Source: Halosimplex rubrum (GTDB taxonomy: Archaea > Halobacteriota > Halobacteria > Halobacteriales > Haloarculaceae). Taken from it: a DNA stretch of 64,000 nt. Numbering within the stretch: position 1 is the stretch's first letter; the number at the start of each line of letters is the position of its first letter. The stretch is taken from NCBI RefSeq assembly GCF_013415885.1, contig NZ_CP058910.1, positions 3,472,001 to 3,536,000 of the forward strand, given 5' to 3'. Positions 47,556-55,047 of the stretch are shown one piece after another. A program made the translations under genes and the position numbers. The notes beneath the pieces are model-generated. The model was not told the origin of the DNA and did not search any database. It saw only the letters and a program-made list of their open reading frames with translations.

Positions 47556-48272
47556 TCACGTTCCGGAGAGGAAGCTCGCCACGAGCGCCGCTTCGGCGCG
47601 CCTGAGCCGGTAGGAGACGGTCGAGCGCGGGCAGTCCAGTTCGGCAGCGAGGTCGTCGAGCGTCGTTTCCCGCGGCGTCTCGTAGTACCCCCGCTCGGCG
47701 GCCAGTTCGAGCACCCGCCGCTGTTCGGGCCGCAGCGACAGCGACGCGAACGGGTTCGACGGGGGCTCGGTCGCCTCCTCTAGGTGGTCGAACCGGAAGG
47801 CGATCCCCTCCCTGAGCGTCCCGCCGAGCGTGTCGTAGAGCATCCCGACCTTCTCGTCGCTCTCGGTGAGGACTCGCCAACGCTCCTCGGACTCGCGGCG
47901 GGTCACCGACGCGAGGACGCCGCCGGAGAGGTAGCGCCTGGCGATCAGCGAGACGGCGTCGCAGCGGGTCGCGTCGGAGACGCGCGTGTACACCACGGCC
48001 CGCCGCGCCGACGCCGAGAGCACGTCGCTGTGTCGACGCCCGGCGCAGCCGCGGTCGCTGACCGACAGCAGGTCCCGCTCCTCGTCGGCGACCAGCGCCG
48101 CCGCCCGCTCGACCGTCTGCGGGGGGCCGGTGACCGTGTCGAGCCGCCAGACCTCCGACTCGGAGACCGGACAGACCAGCGCCGTCGACCCCGCCTCCGG
48201 CGCCGCCGCGAGGGCGTCCATCAGCGGGTCTACACCCGTCTCGTAGGTCAGCGTGAAGGCGAACTCCCGCAT
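47556..48272 (-). CDS. HTH_10 (Bat/NarO/DmsR-type) transcriptional regulator
   Basis: 238 aa. The C-terminal helix-turn-helix is LRPEQRRVLELAAERGYYET with TTLDDLAAELDCPRSTVSYR and LRRAEAALVASFL, the HTH_10 pattern of haloarchaeal activators. The N-terminal 170 residues form a sensory domain with Cys in ALVCPVSE, RGCAGRRH and TRCDAV that could bind metal, haem or an Fe-S cluster. Relatives NarO and DmsR control anaerobic respiration genes. It lies between oxidase subunit I (convergent) and a divergent operator-bearing gene, and is the prime candidate to bind the TTGTC-N4-GACAA sites (inference). Confidence 0.85.
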   Translation of the reverse strand: MREFAFTLTYETGVDPLMDALAAAPEAGSTALVCPVSESEVWRLDTVTGPPQTVERAAALVADEERDLLSVSDRGCAGRRHSDVLSASARRAVVYTRVSDATRCDAVSLIARRYLSGGVLASVTRRESEERWRVLTESDEKVGMLYDTLGGTLREGIAFRFDHLEEATEPPSNPFASLSLRPEQRRVLELAAERGYYETPRETTLDDLAAELDCPRSTVSYRLRRAEAALVASFLSGT

Positions 48273-48374
48273 CTACCCCGAACTCGTTCGGCCAGTAGCC
48301 AGTCAGTTTCGGTCGCGGCGGCGACCGGCCGACGCTGTCGCGTCCGCGTCGCCGTCGGCCGACTGACCGCTGTC

Positions 48375-48390
48375 GTTGTCGTGTGACAAC
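48375..48390 (+). promoter_or_regulatory. Operator palindrome D, GTTGTC-N4-GACAAC
   Basis: GTTGTC-GTGT-GACAAC, perfect 6-bp arms. The centre is about 43.5 bp before the ATG of the 41-aa membrane protein at 48426 and lies in the divergent region of the HTH_10 regulator, so it could also mediate autoregulation. Confidence 0.75.
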
Positions 48391-48425
48391 GGTGGGTTGA
48401 GGGGACCGCCGAGAGTACTGGGTGT

Positions 48426-48551
48426 ATGAGCGACACGCCCGCAACCGAACAGTCGATGCCGTGGTTCCTGAAGGCGGTCATCCTCGTCGCGGTTCTCGTC
48501 GTCCTCTTCATCGTCGCCGTGGATCTCCTGACCTTCGCGCAGTCGCTCTGA
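48426..48551 (+). CDS. 41-aa single-helix membrane protein under operator D
   Basis: A polar N-terminus (MSDTPATEQSMPWFLK) is followed by one strongly hydrophobic helix (AVILVAVLVVLFIVAVDLL) and a short tail (TFAQSL). Haem-copper oxidases often have such one-helix subunits. The perfect operator at the same distance as before the oxidase operon, and the clean helix, argue that this tiny frame is a gene. It could be a ba3 accessory subunit encoded apart from the main operon. Confidence 0.65.
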   Translation: MSDTPATEQSMPWFLKAVILVAVLVVLFIVAVDLLTFAQSL

Positions 48552-48579
48552 GCGCGGGCGGCACCCGCCCGGGCCCGGC

Positions 48580-49230
48580 TCAGACCACCTCCAGAACGGC
48601 GAGCGACAGGGCGATCTGGCCGAGGCCGGCGACGATCATCAGTACGGCCGCCGCCCGTTCGAGCGCGCCGGCGTACCGGCCGAGCGACCGCCAGGCGTCG
48701 ACGCCCGCGCTCGCGAGCAGCGTCACCCCGACCAGCGGCGCCGTGGCCCCGATCGCGTATGCGGCCAGGACCGCCGCCGCGCCGGGCGCCGGGAACGCGA
48801 GCGCCTGTGCGACCACGCCGAGCAAGACCGGAACCACGCAGCCGGCGGCCGCGAGCGCGTACGCGCCGCCGAACAGACCGAACCCGACGACCGAGCCGGG
48901 ACGGCCCGGCAGCGCGACGGTCGCCGGCCGCCGGTCCAGCAGCGTCGCCCCGCCGAACGCGACCAGCGCGACGCCTACCAGCGGCTCGAACGCCGGCAGG
49001 AGCGAGGTGATCCGTCGGCCGACTGCGTAGGCCGCCCCCGCGAGGACGACGAGCGCGCCGAGCGACCCGGCGGCGGCCGCCGCGGCGGCGGCGCCCGCCG
49101 AGTCGTCGCCGCCGCGTTCGAGGAAGTAGCCGACGTACCCCGGCAGCAACGGGAACGCGCAGGGCGCGAAGAACGTCGCGACGCCGGCGCCGACCGCGAA
49201 CGCCACCGCACCGCTCAGCGGCCCGATCAC
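48580..49230 (-). CDS. ccdA: CcdA/DsbD-like thiol-disulfide membrane transporter
   Basis: 216 aa, about six transmembrane helices. The redox cysteines are in FFAPCAFPLLPGYVGYF (about residue 23) and AAAGCVVPVLLG (about 125), each beside prolines as in CcdA. It carries reducing power across the membrane to a thioredoxin-like partner. The start is a GTG at 49230 overlapping the TlpA-like stop (GTGA), so coupling is tight. It is the last gene of the run beginning with nosL. Confidence 0.9.
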   Translation of the reverse strand: MIGPLSGAVAFAVGAGVATFFAPCAFPLLPGYVGYFLERGGDDSAGAAAAAAAAGSLGALVVLAGAAYAVGRRITSLLPAFEPLVGVALVAFGGATLLDRRPATVALPGRPGSVVGFGLFGGAYALAAAGCVVPVLLGVVAQALAFPAPGAAAVLAAYAIGATAPLVGVTLLASAGVDAWRSLGRYAGALERAAAVLMIVAGLGQIALSLAVLEVV

Positions 49231-49754
49231 CCCTCCAGCACCGCCTCGAACGCCGACCGCAGCCGCTCGCCCGACGCGAGCCCCGAGTGTCGCCACTGAA
49301 CCGCACCGTCCGCGTCTACCAGCGCCAGGTACGGGAGCCCGTCGGCGCCCACGGCCGACATGACCGAGCTCTCGGGGTCGACGGCGACGGGCCAGTCCCC
49401 GTCGCGGCGCGCCCACCAGTCGGCGATGTCCGCCTCGGCGAGGCCGCCGCCGACGCGCTCGCTGGTCACGGACGCGAAGGCGATCGCGCCCTCGAACTCC
49501 GGATACAGCGCCGTCAACACCTCCATCTGCCGGTCACAGGGGGCGCACCACGTCGCGAAGCAGTCGACGAGCGTCGGCCGGTCCGGACGGGGGACCCGGA
49601 GCGGACCGTCCTCGGATCCCGGCGCGTCGATCCCCTCGACGCGGACCGGAAACCCGTCGCTGTCGGCGAACGGGGCGTCGCTCTGCAGGATCAGGGCGCT
49701 CCCGCCGGTGAGTCCCGCGCCCGCGATGGCCGCGAGCGCCCGACGCCGATTCAT
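49227..49754 (-). CDS. TlpA/ResA-like secreted thioredoxin
   Basis: 175 aa. The N-terminus MNRRRALAAIAGAGLTGGSA is a twin-arginine-type signal or anchor. The thioredoxin fold has the active site FATWCAPCDRQ (Cys70 and Cys73) and the cis-Pro loop DGLPYLALVD. It probably keeps the cysteines of the SCO protein or of the CuA site reduced so copper can be inserted, with electrons supplied by the adjacent CcdA. It overlaps both neighbours by 4 bp. Confidence 0.9.
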   Translation of the reverse strand: MNRRRALAAIAGAGLTGGSALILQSDAPFADSDGFPVRVEGIDAPGSEDGPLRVPRPDRPTLVDCFATWCAPCDRQMEVLTALYPEFEGAIAFASVTSERVGGGLAEADIADWWARRDGDWPVAVDPESSVMSAVGADGLPYLALVDADGAVQWRHSGLASGERLRSAFEAVLEG

Positions 49755-50434
49755 GCCTCTCGCACCGCCGCGAGGTCGTCGATCAGCCGGTCGCTATCGG
49801 GAGATTTCGTCCGGTACGCCCGCTCGACGTAGCCGTCGGCGTTGACGAGCGTCGTCATCGGGGTGTGGGTGAACATGTAGCCGTCCATCTCCGGCGCCGC
49901 GGTCCGTTCGAACGCGACGCCGAACGCCTCGGCGACGACCCGCTCGGCCCGCTCGGCGGAGGTCGGACGGAGGAACTGCCAGTTGCCCGCCCCGAGCGCG
50001 ACGTTCCGTTCCCCGGCGTACGTCCGGAGGCGGTCGGCGTCGTCGCGAGCGGGGTCAAACGTCACCGGGTAGAACCGCGCCGCGTCGCCGTAGCCCCGGT
50101 TCAGCGCGTGCGTCTGGACGTTCCGGAGCGTCCCGACGAGCACGGGACAGACCGTCCTGCAGTGACTGTAGAAGAACGTCAGCAGCGCCGGCCGGCCGAC
50201 CCCGCGGAGTCGGACCTCCCCCTCGGCGTGGACGGCCGGGAGGGTCACGTCGGGGACCCGCTCGCCCCACGCGGGGTACGGCAGGTCCGCGCTCTCGAAC
50301 TGGCGGTCCGGTTCGGGCAGGACCACGTCGGGGTTCCCGCCGCCCGCACAGCCCGCGACTCCCCCGACCACCGCGGTCGACAGCCCGGCGAGGTACTCGC
50401 GTCGGTTCACGGATCGACGGGAGGAGCGGGACAC
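49751..50434 (-). CDS. SCO1/SenC-family copper chaperone (Tat lipoprotein)
   Basis: About 227 aa. NRREYLAGLSTAVVGGVAGC is a twin-arginine signal with lipobox Cys29. The copper ligands of SCO proteins are present: CxxxC in FFYSHCRTVCPVLV (Cys92, Cys96) and the distal His in YMFTHTPMTTL. It delivers copper to CuA of oxidase subunit II. A GTG at 50434 is chosen; GTG at 50410 is an alternative. It overlaps the TlpA-like gene by 4 bp and follows nosY after about 70 bp. Confidence 0.92.
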   Translation of the reverse strand: MSRSSRRSVNRREYLAGLSTAVVGGVAGCAGGGNPDVVLPEPDRQFESADLPYPAWGERVPDVTLPAVHAEGEVRLRGVGRPALLTFFYSHCRTVCPVLVGTLRNVQTHALNRGYGDAARFYPVTFDPARDDADRLRTYAGERNVALGAGNWQFLRPTSAERAERVVAEAFGVAFERTAAPEMDGYMFTHTPMTTLVNADGYVERAYRTKSPDSDRLIDDLAAVREA

Positions 50435-50505
50435 CAATCAATGGGATGTTGTAGTCCTCCAACGGCGGCACAATACCGGGCGGAGAGCGACCCCTCCCGA
50501 CCGGG

Positions 50506-51417
50506 TCACCGCCCGCCCGACGACCACGCGCCCAGCGTGGCGACGGCGAGGCCGACCGCGAGCCAGCCGGCGAGACCGACGACGCTGGCGGCGACGTTCG
50601 CGGCGGGCGGGCCGGTCGAGACGACCCCGCCGGTGGCCGTCGACAGGACCAGCCCGCGGAACGCGCCGGTGGGGCTCAACCCGAGCGCGACGCCGAGCGC
50701 GTCGGCGCCGACGAACCCCTCCGCGAGGCCGAGAATCACCAGCGCGTCGACGCCGACGACGGCCGCGAGCGCGACGACGGCGGCGGCCGCGACGGCGGCG
50801 CGCCGCGAGCGGGCGAGCGACGAGACGGCCATCGCGAGCGCGAGCGCGACCAGCGCGTAGGCGGCCGTCAGCGCGACGAACCGCGCGAGGTAGACCGGCG
50901 AGTCGACCGTGGCGTGGGAGACGAACACGGCCGTCGACGGCTCCCGGACGATCGGGACCGAGACGGCGAGCAGCAGGAGCGGCGCGAGAACCGCGGCGAG
51001 CAGCCCCACCGCCCGGCCGAGGAACGTCCCGAGGACGTACGTCGAGCGATCGACCGGGAAGGTCCGGATCGCGTCGAGTTCCCCGCTGGCCGCGTCCGCG
51101 AGGACGCTCCAGGTCCCGAACCCGAAAGCGACCAGCGGGACGAGGACCTCGACCGGCGTCGACAGGTCGAGCACGAGCGGGAGGTAGCCCCCGACTCCGC
51201 CGGCGAGCGGGAGCGCGACGACGACGAGTCCGTAGACGGCGGCCAGCGCGAGGTACGCGCGCGTCCGGACGACGGTGTCGAACGCCCGCTGGGCGACCGC
51301 CCGGAGCGCCCGTAGCCGGTCGCGGACCGTTCGGTCGCCCGCGTCCCCGCCGACGGCCGCCGCCGGCGACGAGCCGTCGGTCGCCGGGCGGTTCCCGACT
51401 TTCGACTCCTCACTCAT
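50506..51417 (-). CDS. nosY: NosY-like ABC transporter permease
   Basis: 303 aa. A soluble N-terminal tail is followed by six transmembrane helices (for example AYLALAAVYGLVVVALPLAG, LAAVLAPLLLLAVSVPIV, ALVILGLAEGFVG). FPVDRSTYVLGTFLGRA is the family's coupling region. NosY with NosF forms a membrane ATPase that works with NosD in maturing copper sites. It overlaps nosF by 8 bp. Confidence 0.88.
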   Translation of the reverse strand: MSEESKVGNRPATDGSSPAAAVGGDAGDRTVRDRLRALRAVAQRAFDTVVRTRAYLALAAVYGLVVVALPLAGGVGGYLPLVLDLSTPVEVLVPLVAFGFGTWSVLADAASGELDAIRTFPVDRSTYVLGTFLGRAVGLLAAVLAPLLLLAVSVPIVREPSTAVFVSHATVDSPVYLARFVALTAAYALVALALAMAVSSLARSRRAAVAAAAVVALAAVVGVDALVILGLAEGFVGADALGVALGLSPTGAFRGLVLSTATGGVVSTGPPAANVAASVVGLAGWLAVGLAVATLGAWSSGGR

Positions 51418-52303
51418 CGGTCCCCTCCCAGGTCCCGGCGCGGACGGTCAGGTCGCCGTCCTCGCCGTGGATGTACTGGTTGACCGCGTGGGTGAGCGTC
51501 TCGGAGCCGGTCTCCCGGCGCAGCTCGTCGGGCGGGGCCGCGACCTGGATCGCCCCGTCGTCGAGGACGAGCACGGTGTCGCCGACGCGGTCGACGGTAC
51601 CCAGCTCGTGGGTCGCGAGCAGGACCGTCCGGCCCTCGTCGGCCAGCCCTCGGACGACCGAGCCCACGTGCTCGGTCATCGTCGGGTCGAGGCCGCTGGA
51701 GGGCTCGTCGAGGACGAGCACCGGCGGGTCGCCGACCGTCGCCACCGCGATGCCGAACAGGCGGGTCATGCCGCCGGACAGCGCCCCGACGCGGCGGTCG
51801 GCGACCGCTTCGAGGCCGACCCGCTCCAGCACCGCCGCCGGCTCCGCGTCGACTCCGGCGAGGTCGCCGTAGAACGCCAGCGTCTCGGCGAGCGTGAACT
51901 GCGGGCGAAAGGCCGGCGTCTGGGCCAGGTACCCGACCGCCCGGTCGCCGCCGGCCGGGAGCGAGACGGACCCGGCGTCCGGCGCGAGCAGACCGGCCAC
52001 CACGCGCAACAGCGTGGTCTTCCCGGAGCCGTTCGGACCGACCAGGCAGGCGACCGTCCCGCGCTGGGCGGCGAACGACACCGACGAGAGGACGCTCACG
52101 TCGCCGAACGACCGGGCGACGCCGTCGACGACGAGCGCCTCGTCGGCCCCGTCGGGGTCGCCCGCTTCCTCGACCGGTTCGTCGCCGTCCGCCTCCCGGT
52201 CGACCGGCGCGTCGGAGTCGCCGTCGTCCTCTCCGGGGGCTCGTTCGGTCGTCCCGTCGCCGCTCGATACCGTCTCCGTCGTCGGCCGGTCTCTGTCAGT
52301 CAT
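51410..52303 (-). CDS. nosF: NosF-like ABC transporter ATPase
   Basis: 297 aa. An acidic halophilic N-terminal extension of about 55 residues precedes the ATPase. Walker A is LVGPNGSGKTTLLRV, the signature GALSGGMTRLFGIA, Walker B PPVLVLDEPSSGLDP, and the switch His is in LLATHELG. Partner of nosY (8-bp overlap) and nosD (8-bp overlap). With NosY it should power a step in copper or sulfur supply to a copper enzyme outside the membrane. Confidence 0.9.
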   Translation of the reverse strand: MTDRDRPTTETVSSGDGTTERAPGEDDGDSDAPVDREADGDEPVEEAGDPDGADEALVVDGVARSFGDVSVLSSVSFAAQRGTVACLVGPNGSGKTTLLRVVAGLLAPDAGSVSLPAGGDRAVGYLAQTPAFRPQFTLAETLAFYGDLAGVDAEPAAVLERVGLEAVADRRVGALSGGMTRLFGIAVATVGDPPVLVLDEPSSGLDPTMTEHVGSVVRGLADEGRTVLLATHELGTVDRVGDTVLVLDDGAIQVAAPPDELRRETGSETLTHAVNQYIHGEDGDLTVRAGTWEGTDE

Positions 52304-54188
52304 GCGTTCCGTTTCGCACCTCCCGCAGTCGGTCCGGGCGGACGGGGTCGGTCCGCGGCGCGGTGTCGACGGCGCCGCCCCCGCGGAGGCCGGGCACGCT
52401 CCCGGCGACCGTCCGGAACAGGCCCAACGCCGGCGCCCGCGAGAGCGTCGGCCCCCCCGGAGCGCGACTGGCGACCACGTCGACGCGCCCCGTCGGGCGG
52501 AAGGGCCTGTCGACGGCCCCGTCGCGGTCGCGGTCGAGCCCCGGGACCGGTCCCCAGTAGTTGCCGCGGCCGTCGACCGTCCAGACGTGGACGGGACCGC
52601 CCGACGCCACCGCCGGCCGCTCGTTGCCGACCACGTCGTTGCCGACCACGTCGTTGGTCGGCAGCAGCGTCACCCCGCGGAACCCGATCCGGTTGTCCGC
52701 GACGGTGTTGTTCGTCACCAGCGAACGCGTGGACCCGAGGTTGAACCCGATCCGGTTGTCCGCCACCACGTTGTCGGCGAACAGCGACGCGTCGCCGACG
52801 GCGAGGATCCCCGCCCGGTTGTCGACCGCGCGGTTGTCCACGACGGCGTTGTTCGCCGGCCGGGTCATGAGGACGACCGCGCCCTCCGTCTCGCGGATCG
52901 TGTTGTTCGCCACGAGCAGGTCCGACGTGTACATCTCGTGGACGCCGTAGCGGCCGCCGACCATGCGGTTGTCACGGATCACGCTGCCGCGGGCGCGGTG
53001 GGTGTAGACGCCGTCGCGGCCGCCGCGGGTCTCCGTGTCCTCGACGACGACGCGCGACGAGATGGGCAACACCCCCATCGACCCCTCGGCGATGGTGTCC
53101 GCCCCCCGGACCGTGAGGTTCCGGACGACCGAGCGGTCGCTGTGGCGGAGAGTGACGCCCGTCGACGCGGTGTCGACGCGCACGTCGGCGACGAGCGACT
53201 CGTTGGACCCGACGAACGCGACCCCCGCGTCGCTCCGGGCGTAGACGAGGGTGGTCGCGAGGGGGCCGGTAGCGTCCTCCGGCGGCGAGCGGGACCCGAC
53301 GGACCCGACGCCGGCGATCGACAGCGACGTGACCGCGACCCGGTCGGCGTCGACCCGCAGGACGGTGCCGTTCCCGCCGCCGTCGAGGACCGTCTCCGGT
53401 CCCGAGCCGCGGATCGTCACCGGCTTCTCGACGGTCAGGTTCGGGTCGTAGCGGCCCGGCGGCAGTCGAACCGTCGTGTTCGGCGGGGCGGCCGCGACGG
53501 CGGCCGACAGGTCGGGGGCGTCCTCACCGACGACGACCGAGACCGGCCGCTGGCGGAGCGCGCGCCGCGCCGCGACGGTGCGGTCGGCCCACGCCGAGCG
53601 GTTCCGGACCGACTCGCGGAACGACGCCTCGGTCGCGCGACCGGCCGAGTCGACGGCCTCGGGGAGCGCGTCCCACGACACCGGCCGACCGCCGTACTCG
53701 TCGGCGAACGCGCGGGCGTCCGAGCGGTCGGAGAACGGGACCGCGGTGGGGCCGGCCGACGTTCGCGCGCCGCTGTCGACGACGTAGACCGCGCCGTCGG
53801 CCCGCACCCAGCCGACGGCGGGGTCGGTGCTCACGTCGAGATGGCCGCCGTCGACGAGCGAGGGACCGGCTCCGGAGAAGTCGGTCACGAAGACGGCGAG
53901 CGGGTCGCCGAACTGGCGGCGGGCCGTCCCGCTCGAAAGCTGCGAGACGAGCGACTCGACGCCGTAGTAGCCGACGACGTACTCGTACTGGCCGTAGAAG
54001 ACCTGCGCCCGCGGGATGTCGTAGCCGCGAGCCTCGGCGGTCCGCACGTCGACGCCGGTCATCCCCATCCGCAGCGTCTCCCCGAAGTCGACCGGTCGCA
54101 CCTCGCCGCCGCCGGTCCCGACCAGGAACCCGGCGGCGCCGACCAGCACGACCGCGAGCACGACAGCCCCGGCGATCCGTGCGTCCAT
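52296..54188 (-). CDS. nosD: NosD-like right-handed beta-helix protein with N-terminal NosL-like domain
   Basis: 630 aa. An N-terminal signal/anchor helix (residues 5-25) is followed by a domain (about 35-175) that aligns with NosL encoded next door: VFVTDFSG against FYVTDYSE, and ARAFADEYGG against AEAFADEHGG. The CxxCGM copper motif of NosL is missing. From about 215 the CASH/NosD repeats form a beta-helix with many N-N and N-x-I/V turns (NNTIRETEGAVVLM, DNRIGFNLGSTRS). NosD is the extracytoplasmic partner of NosFY. The NosL-NosD fusion is unusual. The gene starts 2 bp after the nosL stop. Confidence 0.88.
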   Translation of the reverse strand: MDARIAGAVVLAVVLVGAAGFLVGTGGGEVRPVDFGETLRMGMTGVDVRTAEARGYDIPRAQVFYGQYEYVVGYYGVESLVSQLSSGTARRQFGDPLAVFVTDFSGAGPSLVDGGHLDVSTDPAVGWVRADGAVYVVDSGARTSAGPTAVPFSDRSDARAFADEYGGRPVSWDALPEAVDSAGRATEASFRESVRNRSAWADRTVAARRALRQRPVSVVVGEDAPDLSAAVAAAPPNTTVRLPPGRYDPNLTVEKPVTIRGSGPETVLDGGGNGTVLRVDADRVAVTSLSIAGVGSVGSRSPPEDATGPLATTLVYARSDAGVAFVGSNESLVADVRVDTASTGVTLRHSDRSVVRNLTVRGADTIAEGSMGVLPISSRVVVEDTETRGGRDGVYTHRARGSVIRDNRMVGGRYGVHEMYTSDLLVANNTIRETEGAVVLMTRPANNAVVDNRAVDNRAGILAVGDASLFADNVVADNRIGFNLGSTRSLVTNNTVADNRIGFRGVTLLPTNDVVGNDVVGNERPAVASGGPVHVWTVDGRGNYWGPVPGLDRDRDGAVDRPFRPTGRVDVVASRAPGGPTLSRAPALGLFRTVAGSVPGLRGGGAVDTAPRTDPVRPDRLREVRNGTHD

Positions 54189-54190
54189 CG

Positions 54191-54850
54191 TCAGGCCCGG
54201 CCGAGCTGTGCGATGGTCTCGGGGGTCACGTCACCCAACGCGGCGAGCGATCCGCCGTGCTCGTCGGCGAAGGCCTCGGCGTCGCTCCCCTCCGAGAAGG
54301 CGATCAGGTCTCTGCCCATCGCCCCCTTGACCTCGGATCCGACGACGAAGGTGACCGACTCGGCGTCGGCGAACGCCCCCGCATCCGGGTGGGTGGAGAC
54401 GACCGAGTCCCCGCCCTCCTCGGTGACCGAGTAGTCGACTTCGGAGTAGTCGGTGACGTAGAACGCCTCGCGGTCCCACCCCCGGTCGTTGCGCTCGAAG
54501 TCGTACTGGAACGCCTCCCAGGTGCTGTCGAACCGCGCCGGGTCGTCGTGGCCCGACGGTCGGTTGTCCGCGTAGAATATCTCGGCGCTCGGGCCCGGAT
54601 GGTTCGGGATCACCATCCCGCACACGTCACACCGATCCTCGGTCGTCAGGTCGACGGGTTCGGGCGCGTCGCCCGAGTCGGAACTCCCACAGCCCGCGAG
54701 CGCCGCGAGCGCCGCCGCACCGCTGACGAGCAGCGGCCGGCGGCGGACCGAATCGACCGCGGCCGTCTCACCCCGATCCGTCTCCCGCCCGTCGCGGGCC
54801 TCCGGTCCGCGGGCACGCTCCTCTCCCGTCCGATGAGTGTGTCGGCACAT
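54191..54850 (-). CDS. nosL: NosL-like copper-binding lipoprotein
   Basis: 219 aa. SVRRRPLLVSGAAALAALAGC is a twin-arginine signal with lipobox Cys54; the first 30 residues are hydrophilic. The copper site CDVCGM (74-79) is intact, with FYVTDYS (about 130) and the C-terminal AFADEHGG (about 193-200) typical of NosL. It is the first gene of the seven-gene run leading to CcdA. An AT-rich TATA-like AGATTGATATTTC at 54938-54950 lies about 90 bp upstream, so a leader or a non-ATG start (TTG 54910) is possible. Confidence 0.9.
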   Translation of the reverse strand: MCRHTHRTGEERARGPEARDGRETDRGETAAVDSVRRRPLLVSGAAALAALAGCGSSDSGDAPEPVDLTTEDRCDVCGMVIPNHPGPSAEIFYADNRPSGHDDPARFDSTWEAFQYDFERNDRGWDREAFYVTDYSEVDYSVTEEGGDSVVSTHPDAGAFADAESVTFVVGSEVKGAMGRDLIAFSEGSDAEAFADEHGGSLAALGDVTPETIAQLGRA

Positions 54851-55047
54851 ACGTGGCTTCGACCGGCTTCCGTTCGGACGTTCGTCCCGGCGGCGGTTAA
54901 CACCTCCCAAGTCCGCCCGCGACCGAGAATCGGAGATAGATTGATATTTCTCGAGGATCCCAATACCACGATGTCTCGACGGTCCCGTTGCGGCGGTCGC
55001 CGGCCGGGACCGGGGCGCTTAATCGGTTCAAACGCGTAGGGCGGGCG

